Assembly (NCBI GenBank): GCA_964483805.1
Contig: CAZADH010000003.1
Location: 1-64,000 of the forward strand
DNA from: CAZADH01 sp964483805
Lineage (GTDB): Bacteria; Muiribacteriota; Ozemobacteria; Ozemobacterales; Ozemobacteraceae
DNA length: 64,000 bases
Reading direction: 5' to 3'
Positions 8,427 through 17,300 of the stretch are shown here, piece after piece. The first letter of the stretch is position 1, and each line of letters opens with the position of its first letter. The notes beneath the pieces are model-generated. The model was not told the DNA's origin. It saw only the letters and a program-made list of their open reading frames with translations, and searched no databases. The translations under genes were made by a program, and so were the position numbers.

Positions 8427-10673
8427 GTGAACACTCCCGACCAACCCCCTGTTCGAGCAGCGATGTGGCTGGAAACCACGGTTGCTGGCCTCGGCGCGTT
8501 CCTGTTGTTTCTCGTGCAACCCTGGATCGGCAAACAGCTTTTGCCGTGGTGGGGTGGCAGTTACGCGACCTGGGCCATTACCATGGCGTTCTTCCAGGTG
8601 ACCGTCTTGGGCGGCTACCTGCTCGCCCATCTCGCCTTCGCCGGCGGGCCGACCCGCCTGCGCCTCAGTGGTCTGGCAGCGGCATTGGTCGCGTCGGTCT
8701 TCTTTGTGTTCCGCAATCTGCAGCTCCCGCTGGCGACGCTCGAGGCCGTCCCACCGACCCTGGCGTCGCAGTGGTGGTTTCTGGCCTCTTTCCTCGGCGT
8801 TCCCGTCGTTTTGCTGGCGATGACCAGTCCGACGCTGCAAACGTGGCATGCATCGCGGTCGGGCCCGGGCACCGAGATCCCGTGGTCGTTGTATGCCGCA
8901 TCCAATGCGGGTTCTTTCGCGGGACTTCTGGGCTACTGCTGGATTCTCGAGCCCTTTTTTGCCACCCAGGAAATCTGGCAGATCTGGTCGACGGGATACC
9001 TCGTGTGGGCCGTTTTGCTGCTCGCTGCCGCGCCGTGGCGAGCGAACGCCAGTAAGCCGCAGCAACCCGGCACCCCGTGGACGCTGCGCAGCGACTGGAT
9101 CATGCCGGCCCTGGCCGGATCGGCCACGCTGACCGCCATAACCAACGCGCTCACCCAGGACGTGCCGCCGATTCCGCAGGTCTGGACGATCGCTCTGGCG
9201 GTCTATCTGACCAGTTACATCCTCGTGTTCAAGCCGGGTTGGTTCAACCTGTTTGCCTGGATGCAGCGCGCGCACTGGATCCTCGCCTTCTGTCTGGCGG
9301 TCACCGTGGCGGTGCATTGGCAACTGAACCTCGGCGCTGTCGTGCAATCGGCCTTGTTGCTGGCATTCTTGTTCGGCGCCAACGTGCTGGCGCACGGAGC
9401 GTTGGTCTGGCGCGCCCCGGAAGACCCGACGCAGATCACCCGGTTCTATCTCGCCATCGCGCTCGGCGGCGCTCTCGGCTCATCGCTCATGGCATTTTGT
9501 GCACCTGTTGTATTTACAGGGCTCGGAGAACTGGCTCTGGTTCTGGTATTGACCGCCGCCGCCGTCTGGAACCAGACCCCGTGGCGCCGCGATCGCTCCG
9601 ATCCGCTGGTGACGGGTCGGATTGTCGGCGCCGTGCTGATCTTCGGCATCCTGCCGGCGGCGTTGGTGCCGTTCTATCCCCACACCCTGCCGTTCATCTA
9701 TGTCGCCATGCTGGCGATGATGGTCTACGGCTTCGTCATGATGGCGCAACTGGCCGAGGTCGGGCGCAACCAGGCTCTGGTTTTGCTGATCGTGGCCGGG
9801 TGTTTCTGGATTCAGGATGCACTGATCGTTCCGGGGAACCTGCGCCTGGCTGCCCGCACGTATTATGGCCTCTATCGCGTGTTTGACCGCGATGATGTCC
9901 GCTATCTTCGGGTCGGATCGGTGTTTCATGGGCACGAGATTCTGGCGGGTGCCGATCGCCGCAAACCGCTGTTTTACTATCACGAGAAGACGCCGATCGG
10001 CAGTTTCTTCGCGCGCCCCGAGGCAACCTGGACCCGCGCCGGCATTGTCGGCTTGGGCGCGGGGGTGCTCGCTGCGTATGGCCGGACGGGTCAGGCAATC
10101 GACTTCTATGAACTGGACCCGACCGTGGTCAGCATTGCCCGGACCCACTTCAGTTACCTGGCCAGCGCCACAGCCAGTGTCTCGTGCATCATCGGTGATG
10201 GCCGTCTGCAATTGCGCCGGCAGCCGAGTCATACATACGATATATTGCTACTTGATTGTTTCAACAGTGACGCGGTGCCGGTGCATCTTCTCACCCGCGA
10301 TGCCATCAAAGAATATGTGCGCGTCATCCGTGCCGACGGCATCGCCCTCTTTCACGTGTCGAACTCGACCTTCAATCTTGCTCCCCTGGTGCATGCAGCC
10401 GCCCGCGATCTCGGCCTGATCAGCCGCCAGGCCCAGAACCCCGCCGAAACCACGCCGCGGGCCGCAACCACGCGCTGGGTCGCCCTCGGCACGCCAGCGG
10501 GGATCGAGCGTCACCTGGGGAATCTCGTTAACTGGCGTGAACCCGAGGCACGCGCGCTGCTGCTCCCGGCCTGGACCGATCAACACTCGAGCCTGCTGTC
10601 GGTCTGGCCGCCGGACCTGTCGTTGCTGGTGGCGTCACGCAGTGCATTGACGGCCAAGCCGCTTGACGATTGA
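8427..10673 (+). CDS. Membrane-fused spermidine synthase-like protein
   Basis: 748 residues. Roughly residues 1-450 contain about a dozen hydrophobic segments (FLLFLVQPWIGKQLLPWWGG, ITMAFFQVTVLGGYLLAHLA and so on), matching the transporter-like membrane half of long SpeE-family proteins. Residues about 520-690 hold a Rossmann methyltransferase/spermidine-synthase-like domain: IVGLGAGVLAAYGR, then acidic DFYELDP, GDGRLQLR, and LLLDCFNSDAVPVHLLT. These fusions are common, but whether they make polyamines is uncertain: the aminopropyl-acceptor site is often poorly conserved. The gene ends inside its own terminator hairpin. Confidence 0.85.
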   Translation: MNTPDQPPVRAAMWLETTVAGLGAFLLFLVQPWIGKQLLPWWGGSYATWAITMAFFQVTVLGGYLLAHLAFAGGPTRLRLSGLAAALVASVFFVFRNLQLPLATLEAVPPTLASQWWFLASFLGVPVVLLAMTSPTLQTWHASRSGPGTEIPWSLYAASNAGSFAGLLGYCWILEPFFATQEIWQIWSTGYLVWAVLLLAAAPWRANASKPQQPGTPWTLRSDWIMPALAGSATLTAITNALTQDVPPIPQVWTIALAVYLTSYILVFKPGWFNLFAWMQRAHWILAFCLAVTVAVHWQLNLGAVVQSALLLAFLFGANVLAHGALVWRAPEDPTQITRFYLAIALGGALGSSLMAFCAPVVFTGLGELALVLVLTAAAVWNQTPWRRDRSDPLVTGRIVGAVLIFGILPAALVPFYPHTLPFIYVAMLAMMVYGFVMMAQLAEVGRNQALVLLIVAGCFWIQDALIVPGNLRLAARTYYGLYRVFDRDDVRYLRVGSVFHGHEILAGADRRKPLFYYHEKTPIGSFFARPEATWTRAGIVGLGAGVLAAYGRTGQAIDFYELDPTVVSIARTHFSYLASATASVSCIIGDGRLQLRRQPSHTYDILLLDCFNSDAVPVHLLTRDAIKEYVRVIRADGIALFHVSNSTFNLAPLVHAAARDLGLISRQAQNPAETTPRAATTRWVALGTPAGIERHLGNLVNWREPEARALLLPAWTDQHSSLLSVWPPDLSLLVASRSALTAKPLDD

Positions 10674-10698
10674 GGCCCCAGGAGTGACCTGGGGCCTC
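10672..10698 (+). terminator. Intrinsic terminator after the spermidine synthase-like gene
   Basis: Perfect 11 bp stem GAGGCCCCAGG / CCTGGGGCCTC with an AGTGA loop, starting within the stop codon. It is the last chromosomal feature before the island. Confidence 0.7.
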
Positions 10699-10718
10699 AT
10701 CGCGGGAGTCGCATTACC

Positions 10719-10776
10719 CAGAGGCGACAATCGGATTTGAACCGATGAGTGACGGTTTTGCAGACCGTTGCCTTAC
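10719..10776 (-). repeat. Left attachment site: 3' fragment of tRNA-Cys
   Basis: Carries the T arm, anticodon arm (GCA) and part of the D arm, then diverges from tRNA sequence at 10777. Identical to 27048-27105. It is a truncated, non-functional tRNA copy. Confidence 0.92.
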
Positions 10777-10825
10777 TACGTCCCTGGAGCGCCGCTCCAT
10801 TAGCGACTTTCAATGGTTGCACAGA

Positions 10826-10874
10826 ATACATCGTATGGATGTCGATCGTGGTGGTCGAACGCGACTGCTCCACA
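10826..10874 (+). repeat. 49 bp direct repeat, left of hicAB
   Basis: Matches 11573-11621 with 4 mismatches in 49 bases. It begins with ATACATCGTAT (palindrome copy 4, 10826-10836), continues GGATG, and ends with the exact 18-mer GAACGCGACTGCTCCACA. The pair brackets the hicAB module. Confidence 0.85.
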
Positions 10875-10898
10875 GACTGCGTTCCAACGATCTTGACG

Positions 10899-10920
10899 GA
10901 TATTACATTATTGTAATATC
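10899..10920. promoter_or_regulatory. Inverted repeat at the hicA start, likely HicB operator
   Basis: Perfect GATATTAC-ATTATT-GTAATATC (8+6+8), ending 8 bases before the hicA ATG. HicB antitoxins with a DNA-binding C-terminus commonly autoregulate from such sites. A TATAAT at 10925-10930 overlaps the start codon and so cannot be the -10 of a normal leadered transcript. Confidence 0.6.
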
Positions 10921-10928
10921 GTCCTATA

Positions 10929-11120
10929 ATGACAGGTAGGCAGGTCATCAAGATCCTCGAAGCTCATGGTTGGCGGCTGGCACGCATCCATGGCAGTCAC
11001 CACGTCATGGTCAAGCCCGGCGCACCACGATCGGTCCCGGTGCCCGTGCATGGCACCGCCGACATCGGCAAGGACCTCTTGAAGCGCATCGAGCGGCAAA
11101 CTGGAGTGAAACTGACATGA
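10929..11120 (+). CDS. hicA: HicA-type mRNA interferase toxin
   Basis: 63 residues with a double-stranded RNA-binding-like fold: the N-terminal GRQVIKILEAHGWRLARI is followed by GSHHVMVKPG, which carries the catalytic histidine of the family (GSHH), and the C-terminal GTADIGKDLLKRIERQTGV is typical. HicA cleaves mRNA and tmRNA when free of HicB. The stop overlaps the hicB ATG (ATGA), the usual toxin-first order. The 22 bp palindrome directly upstream is the probable operator. Confidence 0.93.
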   Translation: MTGRQVIKILEAHGWRLARIHGSHHVMVKPGAPRSVPVPVHGTADIGKDLLKRIERQTGVKLT

Positions 11121-11530
11121 ACTTTTCTTACCCATTCACGATCAAACCTCAGAGCGACCGGGGTTACCTGGTTGAGTTCGTCGATATCGAAGAGGCCTTT
11201 ACCGAAGGGCAAACCATTGAGGAAGCGGTGTTCAACGCCCAAGAGGTCCTGACCGCCATTCTGGAGCAGCGCCTTGAAGACGGCGCCGATATCCCACTGC
11301 CATCGGCGGGAAAATACAAGTACCGCACCACTCCATCGGCGTCAGTGCAGGCCGCCCTGCTGGTTCACAAGTCGCGCAACGGTACCAGCCTGGCTGACCT
11401 TGCCCGAGCGCTGGGCGCCTCCTGGCCGGTGGCGCAACGTCTCGAAAAACCCAAACACTCGCCAACCCTGCGGCAACTGGAACGGGCAGCAGCAGCATTG
11501 GGCAAGCGGCTCATCCTGTCGTTTGAGTAG
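11117..11530 (+). CDS. hicB: HicB-type antitoxin with C-terminal HTH
   Basis: 137 residues. Residues 1-60 form the HicB partial RNase H-like fold (FTIKPQSDRGYLVEFVDIEE, then EGQTIEEAVFNAQEVL). Residues about 80-137 form an XRE-type helix-turn-helix (TSLADLARALGASWPVAQRL). The long HicB with an XRE domain binds both the HicA toxin and its operator. Translationally coupled to hicA. Confidence 0.92.
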   Translation: MNFSYPFTIKPQSDRGYLVEFVDIEEAFTEGQTIEEAVFNAQEVLTAILEQRLEDGADIPLPSAGKYKYRTTPSASVQAALLVHKSRNGTSLADLARALGASWPVAQRLEKPKHSPTLRQLERAAAALGKRLILSFE

Positions 11531-11572
11531 GTCGACAGCAGCGCCAGAAGTGGGTTCTCGCAGACCCAGAGC

Positions 11573-11621
11573 ATACGTCGTATGGATGACGTTCGTGGTG
11601 ATCGAACGCGACTGCTCCACA
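11573..11621 (+). repeat. 49 bp direct repeat, right of hicAB
   Basis: Second copy of the 10826 repeat. It begins with ATACGTCGTAT (palindrome copy 5, 11573-11583). It starts 43 bases after the hicB stop. Confidence 0.85.
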
Positions 11622-11758
11622 AATTACCTCACGCAGGTGGGATCGTACCATGGGCGTGATCGACCGGCAACTGCTGGTATGTCTTGCTTCACTCCGACTT
11701 CGTCGTTGCTTTGTGCTATTATTACCGTGAGCCGGAATACGGCTGGAGGAGCACAGTC

Positions 11759-11983
11759 ATGTCGGCATTGACCCGCGAAATCGACCAGGAAATCTCGGCC
11801 CTGCCCGAGGAACTCCAACGGCAGGTCCTCGACTACATCCGGCAACTGCGCACTCGGCGAATGCCCGGAGTCCCGGGGCCGCAGATGGTCCGGTTTGCCG
11901 GCATGTTTACGGCCGAAGAGGCCGACGCCATGTTGGCCGACATCAACGCCGCCTGCGGGCAGATCGACCATGGCGGCTGGTAG
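11759..11983 (+). CDS. VapB-like antitoxin
   Basis: 74 residues, ATG 11759 preceded by GGAGGA. N-terminal ALTREIDQEISALPEELQRQ, continuing VLDYIRQL, resembles the short helical antitoxins (DUF2281-like) that precede PIN toxins. The middle is Pro/Gly-rich and the C-terminal helix (FTAEEADAMLADINAACGQI) probably wraps the toxin. It overlaps the PIN gene by 14 bases. Confidence 0.75.
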   Translation: MSALTREIDQEISALPEELQRQVLDYIRQLRTRRMPGVPGPQMVRFAGMFTAEEADAMLADINAACGQIDHGGW

Positions 11984-12386
11984 AGTTCTTCTCGACACCA
12001 ACATCGCGATCCCTCTCCTCGCCAAGGATGCGGTCATCCTGCGCCGCCTGGAAGCCCCCATCGAGGTCTTCGTCCCCAGCATCGTCATCGGCGAGCTGTA
12101 CTACGGCGCATTTCATTCGGCACGTGCCACCGAAAATGCACGGAAAATCAGCGAATTTGCTCTGTCCATGAAGGTGCTTGGTTGCGACATGCATTCAGCC
12201 CGGCTGTATGGTGAAATCAAAGCCGCGCTCCGCAGCATTGGGATGCCGATCCCCGAAAATGACCTTTGGATTGCCGCCGTGGCCCGACAGCACGAACTCA
12301 CCCTCGTCACTCGCGACGCACACTTTGCCAAAGTGCCCAGTCTGTCCGTCGAGGACTGGTCGGTCGAGTCACCCGGCGGCACCTGA
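11970..12386 (+). CDS. vapC: VapC-type PIN-domain ribonuclease toxin
   Basis: 138 residues. The four acidic metal-binding positions are visible: D in VLLDTNIAIPLL, E in SIVIGELYYGAF, D in PENDLWIAAVA and D in LVTRDAHFAKV. VapC toxins cleave tRNA or rRNA. It overlaps the upstream antitoxin and is probably translated with it. Confidence 0.92.
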   Translation: MAAGRVLLDTNIAIPLLAKDAVILRRLEAPIEVFVPSIVIGELYYGAFHSARATENARKISEFALSMKVLGCDMHSARLYGEIKAALRSIGMPIPENDLWIAAVARQHELTLVTRDAHFAKVPSLSVEDWSVESPGGT

Positions 12387-12426
12387 AGTCGCGGGGCGAT
12401 CCCACGTTCATCTGGGTCCCTCGTCC

Positions 12427-12549
12427 ATGCTTTTCACCATGTCGACGCCGCCCGGATGTAGTGGTTTGGGCACGGCCAAATTCGAGAAGCTCACCGTCAA
12501 ATTCGATGAGCTGCCGAGCAAATTAGAGGAGCTCGTCGGCCAACCCTGA
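12427..12549 (+). CDS. Possible 40-residue heptad-repeat peptide
   Basis: A short frame encoding three tandem heptads: KFEKLTV, KFDELPS, KLEELVG. The DNA has three 21 bp imperfect direct repeats (12478-12540), each starting AAATT and containing AGCT. The peptide would form an amphipathic helix. No clear ribosome binding site. It could equally be the tail of a decayed gene. Confidence 0.25.
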   Translation: MLFTMSTPPGCSGLGTAKFEKLTVKFDELPSKLEELVGQP

Positions 12550-12560
12550 GGTGCTCGACA

Positions 12561-12851
12561 ATGGTGCGCCTGGTTCCAGGGGAGATTGAGTTCGAGGTTG
12601 ATAACCCTGAGCTGCTGCCCAAGAAGTATGTGTTCCATGAAGTTCAGGAGTCGTTGAACCCACTCTGGGGCCGAATTGAACGGGCCCTGGAACGTGGCGA
12701 GGTAATCCCCGGTATTCGACGGGTCCCCGCCACGCCGGTGGTCAAGATCACCAAGGTTGCAATACAATCGAGGTCAAAGTCAGCGGCGAATTCGGCCAAG
12801 AACAGGAGGTCGAAAGCATGCTTGCGCGCATCAAGAAGGTCTGGCTCGTAA
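12561..12851 (+). CDS. Possible small protein of unknown function
   Basis: 96 residues, with GAGGTG 7 bases before ATG 12561. The first 65 residues look protein-like (LVPGEIEFEVDNPELLPKKY, then VFHEVQESLNPLWGRIERAL). The last 30 are basic and overlap the next gene by 34 bases, so the frame may have lost its original stop. The interval between vapC and 12818 holds nothing else I can support. Confidence 0.3.
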   Translation: MVRLVPGEIEFEVDNPELLPKKYVFHEVQESLNPLWGRIERALERGEVIPGIRRVPATPVVKITKVAIQSRSKSAANSAKNRRSKACLRASRRSGS

Positions 12852-13873
12852 CCACCTTCGTGGTTGTCGTGTTGGTCCCGGCGGGTATCGGTGAGTATCT
12901 CAGGTGGAATAGAAACCCTGACATGGCGACCAATGCGTTGGCGGCGGCCCAGAACCATTGGGCGGCCAAGAACTATGACGGAGCATTGGCGGTCTACGAT
13001 TACGTGATCGCCAACGACCTCGACGGGGTCGATGTGGCTGAGGCCAGCCGCTCTGCTCTGCTCGATCTGCGGTACTCGTGGTCGAGCACGCTGAAGAGCG
13101 GTGTGTCCGGCTATGTGACGGGCGAGATCGAGGATGGTGCCTCGCTCGTTGGTTGCGTGGCCGCCGATCTCACGGTGGTGGGCGATGTCCGGGACCTGAT
13201 CAAACAGGGTTACCGGAAGCTCACCGGTGGCGAGGTCGATACGATCAATGCTGCCTTGTCGGCGGCGGGATTGGGGATGACCGTGCTGCCGGAGATCGGC
13301 GCCGGCATCTCGATCTGCAAGCAGATGCTGAAGTTCATGAACCCAGCGGTGAAAGCCCGTCTGGTGAGGCTGATCGAAATGGCCAAGGAAGCCAAGAATG
13401 CGACGGATCTGGTGGCATTCGCCGAGGATATCGGCAAAGCCTACGGCAAGATCGGCACTGGCATCTTCGGGGTCCTGCGCTCTGCAGGTAACGCCGAGGA
13501 GCTAAGCACGATCCTGAAGGTCATCGAGGCCGGCGGCAAGAAGAGCTACGCTGTTCTGCTGATTGGCGGCAAGGCTGCGACCGAGTTCATGACCGAAGCG
13601 ATGAAGCAGGGTGTGGCGCTGACCGGCACTGCCGGCAAGCACGCGTTACGCTTCGGTCTGCAGTACCCGAAACTGGGTGTGCGTTTGGCGAAGATCACCA
13701 AGACGGTCGGCTGGGACCACTTCGATGTGGCGGTGATCGCTGCGGCTGACCTGCTGGCGAAGTTGTCGTTGCAGACGACTTTGCTGGCCGGGTTGGCGGT
13801 GTGGCTGTGGTTCCATTGGCTTGACGTACTCGGGCTGATGGTATTCCGCAGCCGGAAACAAGCGGTGGCGTGA
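12818..13873 (+). CDS. Unknown membrane-anchored protein with terminal hydrophobic segments
   Basis: 351 residues, AGGAGG 7 bases before ATG 12818. One hydrophobic segment lies near the N-terminus (VWLVTTFVVVVLVPAGIG, residues 9-26). A TPR-like stretch follows (AAAQNHWAAKNYDGALAVYD), then a long Ala/Gly/Lys-rich middle with moderately hydrophobic helices (INAALSAAGLGMTVLPEIGA; YAVLLIGGKAATEFMTEAMK). A second hydrophobic segment is at the C-terminus (TTLLAGLAVWLWFHWLDVLG). The middle resembles the colicin-like or pretoxin-type helical regions of effectors, but this is only an impression. A terminator follows. Confidence 0.6.
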   Translation: MLARIKKVWLVTTFVVVVLVPAGIGEYLRWNRNPDMATNALAAAQNHWAAKNYDGALAVYDYVIANDLDGVDVAEASRSALLDLRYSWSSTLKSGVSGYVTGEIEDGASLVGCVAADLTVVGDVRDLIKQGYRKLTGGEVDTINAALSAAGLGMTVLPEIGAGISICKQMLKFMNPAVKARLVRLIEMAKEAKNATDLVAFAEDIGKAYGKIGTGIFGVLRSAGNAEELSTILKVIEAGGKKSYAVLLIGGKAATEFMTEAMKQGVALTGTAGKHALRFGLQYPKLGVRLAKITKTVGWDHFDVAVIAAADLLAKLSLQTTLLAGLAVWLWFHWLDVLGLMVFRSRKQAVA

Positions 13874-13897
13874 GCTGCCGCTTGGCAGTAAAGGAAG

Positions 13898-13917
13898 GCG
13901 GGTGATGGGCCCGCTTT
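13898..13917 (+). terminator. Intrinsic terminator of the 12818 gene
   Basis: GCGGG / CCCGC stem with a short loop, followed by TTTTCTTT. Confidence 0.55.
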
Positions 13918-14001
13918 TCTTTAGCGGTCGGTGCGGTTGGGAACGGACAAAGAGGGAACAACCTATGCCCTGGGCCCCGGGCTGGTGGGGCTTACCACAG
14001 C

Positions 14002-14238
14002 CCGTTACCTGGCACCCCAAAAACAGGTAACGGAGGGCGACCCCACACCAAGCCGCACAAACAGAGGACAGAGAGCAGATAGAAATACATTATGTTACCT
14101 AAGTTACCTGTTTCCTGATGAGGGTGTCTACGTATGTGGGCTTCTGCGTGTGTCTCTTCACCCACCAAATACATGGTCATACACACGCACACGTGTATAT
14201 ACGGAGTGCCTCGTCGAAAAACAGGTAACATAGGTAAC
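14002..14238. other. Structured noncoding locus 1, GTTACC repeats
   Basis: This is most of the 520-base gap between 13873 and 14395. It contains a perfect 10 bp inverted repeat CCGTTACCTG (14002-14011) / CAGGTAACGG (14024-14033), then about 60 bases, then a large imperfect hairpin: GTTACCTAAGTTACCTGTTT (14094-14113) against AAACAGGTAACATAGGTAAC (14219-14238) with a loop near 105 bases holding GTCTACGTATG and CACGTGTATATACGG. Another CGTTACCTG occurs near 14289. The layout is repeated at 18089-18315. I see no credible coding frame here. Confidence 0.8.
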
Positions 14239-14394
14239 AGGGGGTGATGAAAATGTCGTTGAGTGGCTCTGGGAGCGAGGCTATGGCCGTTACCTGTCTG
14301 CAAAAAAACGATAGGAAATCAACGACCCGTGCAACGCATGGCATCCGACGTATTGCCTCAAAACCCTGGCGGGGACGTGCCAGCCTACCCACCG

Positions 14395-17300
14395 TCAGTT
14401 TGCGTTCTTCACTACTCTGAAGCCGGTCCACCGACTCTTGTAGGTCGGCGAAACACCGTTTCGCCAAGCGGCCCGGCAGTATTCGGCACCGTTGTCGATG
14501 CTGCCTCCCCTGTAGACCCGGCCACTGCCGGACGATGGGCCACGGGGATCGGCTGCACTGCCGCTCTCGTATTGCGTCGCGTACCAATCCCAGCACCACT
14601 CCCACACGTTTCCAGCCATGTCGTAGAGGCGATTCGAGTTTGGGCGGGACGTCCCGGGCACGTGCGTGGTCGCGCCACTATTGGTCGAATACCAGCAGTA
14701 GGCACCATCTATTGAACCGCCCCAGAAATAGGCAGTGGTTGAGTTCCCGCGATACGAGCCCTCCCACTCAGCTTCGGTTGGCAAACGATAACCGTTCGCA
14801 TCCCAGTCGCACGTCACAACGTCACCAACGGCAATGGAAGTGGCGCCGGCCTGGTTTCGGTAGGCAGGAACACAGCCAAGGCGCACGCTCAATGCATTGC
14901 AGAAATTAACTGCGTCGAACCACGAAACCTGCTCAACAGGGCGAGACAGATCACCCGTGAAATACGATGGATTGACCTCTGTCACCGCTTTGTACTGCGC
15001 CTGGGTCACTTCAGTCGTCGCCATCAGGAAGGCCCGACTGATAGACACCTGATGTTGCGGCCCTTCGGAGCTTGACCGATTTGACTCGTCCGCTGGGCTC
15101 CCCATCGTGAACGTGCTCGCTGGAATTTGAACGAAAGCCATCGAAGCTCCGCCTCCGAGATCAGCTACACTCACTCCAGCCAGTTTCGCAATCTCCGAAG
15201 GAGTAAGTTGACGGTTGAAGACGCTGACATCATCAATCTCTCCCTGAAAGTTAGTTCCTGCATAGAACGAGGAACCAAGACGCATCCCCGTCAGGGCTGG
15301 GGCTGTAAGCATGCTTCCTGTATAGGAATTGCTGGCGATGAGAACCCCGTCCAAGTAAGTTGCCATCCCCTGTGAACCCCACGTCCCGACAACGTGAAAC
15401 CAGCGTTCCACCGTAGGTACCCTGCCAGTGTCGGCCCATCTCCACCCCAATGGAGGTGGCGCGTAGACCCCGAACATCAGAGTATTCCCGCCGAACGCAC
15501 CAATACTGAGGAGATCACCCGTGCTTGTGATGCCAGAAAACACGTGAAGACCTTGCGTGGCCGTCCGAATCCAACTGGTCGGTTGGAACCACATTGAGAT
15601 GGTTCCTGCCGTGAAGCCATTGATGATGGCAGGAAGGCCACCCTGCTTGTTACACCATCAAACGAAAAGGCGGAATTGACTCTGCCCCAACGGTCGATCG
15701 CAGGTGTCGTGTTCACTGCAACTCCGTCACGCCCAAGCCCTGATGCATCATTCGCGTTGCCATCCAGTGGATAATGAGCGACGAGGCCATCCGTCACGCC
15801 AATGTCCGTGCCACCGTTAGTTCCCGTGCCTGCCTGCGCCGACAGACGGGTTACCTTCACTTCCTTATACCCCAGCCATACATTGTCTGCGACATTCGTC
15901 ATCACACAGAATCCAACAGTCTTGGTCATGCCGACGGGAATCCAGCTGATGTCGAAGTCTGCACTCCGCATCTGCACCGAAGAATCGATGTTCAGAAAAT
16001 CGTGCCCGTGGCTTGTGGAGTCACAGTAGGAGTAGAAGTAATATTCGGGGGAACCCGCCCCTACCGAAAGAGCGGGAACCCCAATGCGAATGGTCGTCGA
16101 ACTGGTCGCGAGTCCGTCAAGGGGCGTCACCTGGCCATTCGAGACCGTCTTGAAGTCGAGATCAGGGTGTCCGACGAGACCACCCCGAGCCACATTATCA
16201 AAGACATCGCCGATTGAGTTCCAGTCGATTAGCGATGCCTTTGCTACCAACGTGAACCTTGTGAACATCACGGGCATCTGTCCTTGACTCGGATTCAGTC
16301 GCATCTCGACAGGTTGGATCTGTCCGTTGGTGAACGTGGTAGACCGCTCAATGCCAGGGTAATTCGGGTCGTAGAACCAGATGGTTGACCCGTTCGCGCG
16401 ATAAACAAGCAGCGCGTGTCCGTGACCCCCCTGCGCATCCGCTACCCCGAGGAACAGGGGTGCCTTCGTCACCCGCAAGGCTGCTTTCATAGCAGCAAAG
16501 GTAATCGTATGATTCAGATCGAAACCCGTGCCGTGCACAGACGATGATTTCTGGAGGCGCGAGCAAAACCTGATTGTTTGGGCGTCATCCTGCCAGGCCA
16601 CCTTGGTGGAATCCGAGTTCCAAACCGTCGTGCCGTTGGTCCAGAAGTTGTAGAGGGACTGCCCGCCTCTCCCATATCTCTCGTAGTACCAAGCGGCACC
16701 GAGCGTCATGCCCGTGCAGATACCACCTTGCGACAGACTCGAACCGCAATTCTCAGTTCGCCATCCGTCACGCTGTGGCCGAAATCCCGTGTCGACGTCG
16801 GGCGAGATGACGTCAGCGATCGGAAACGCGATCACCGCGATCGGGAGAATCGTGGGGAGAATCGTCACCAACCCACGTCGACTCGGAGAGGTCGACGAGT
16901 TGACCTGCGTGGAAAATGTGAGCTGTCCGTTTGAATAGCCGGTCACAGGCAGCACCGTGACGGCCCCCGTCGTCGGGTCGGTCTGGACCGCAAGCGCAAT
17001 CTCATCCTGACGGGCGGTTGTCGGTACGGTGATTGAGACGGGACCACTACTCGGAACACCGGTTGATTGAACGACAATAGCAGGGGCCACTGGTCGTCCA
17101 GTGCTTATCGGCAGAGACAGCGAACTGACGCTTGCACAACTGACCTGGAGCTGGGTCGGCGTCGAAAACGCACCGGCGGGAATGTCAATCTTGAGCCCGG
17201 TCAGCGGTGATGCAGCAGTAACCGTAACGGTCTGCGTGCCCGTGGAAGCGCTGATTTCTTGCACGACCGTTGGCGTCTCAGTCACCACAGTCGAGAACGG

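Noticed and set aside
10929..10931. TATAAT at 10925-10930 as the hicA -10 box
   Set aside because: It overlaps the start codon, which would place transcription initiation inside the gene.
10826..11621. The 49 bp repeats as tRNA remnants
   Set aside because: They do not fold into a cloverleaf and do not match the tRNA genes in the window.
13940..14330. CRISPR array or tandem repeat
   Set aside because: The GTTACC repeats are paired inverted elements with irregular spacing, not direct repeats with spacers, and no cas gene is present.
14395..14700. C-terminal FGE-sulfatase fold resembling a diversity-generating retroelement target
   Set aside because: These domains are frequent DGR targets, but no reverse transcriptase, template repeat or adenine-biased variable segment was seen in the window.
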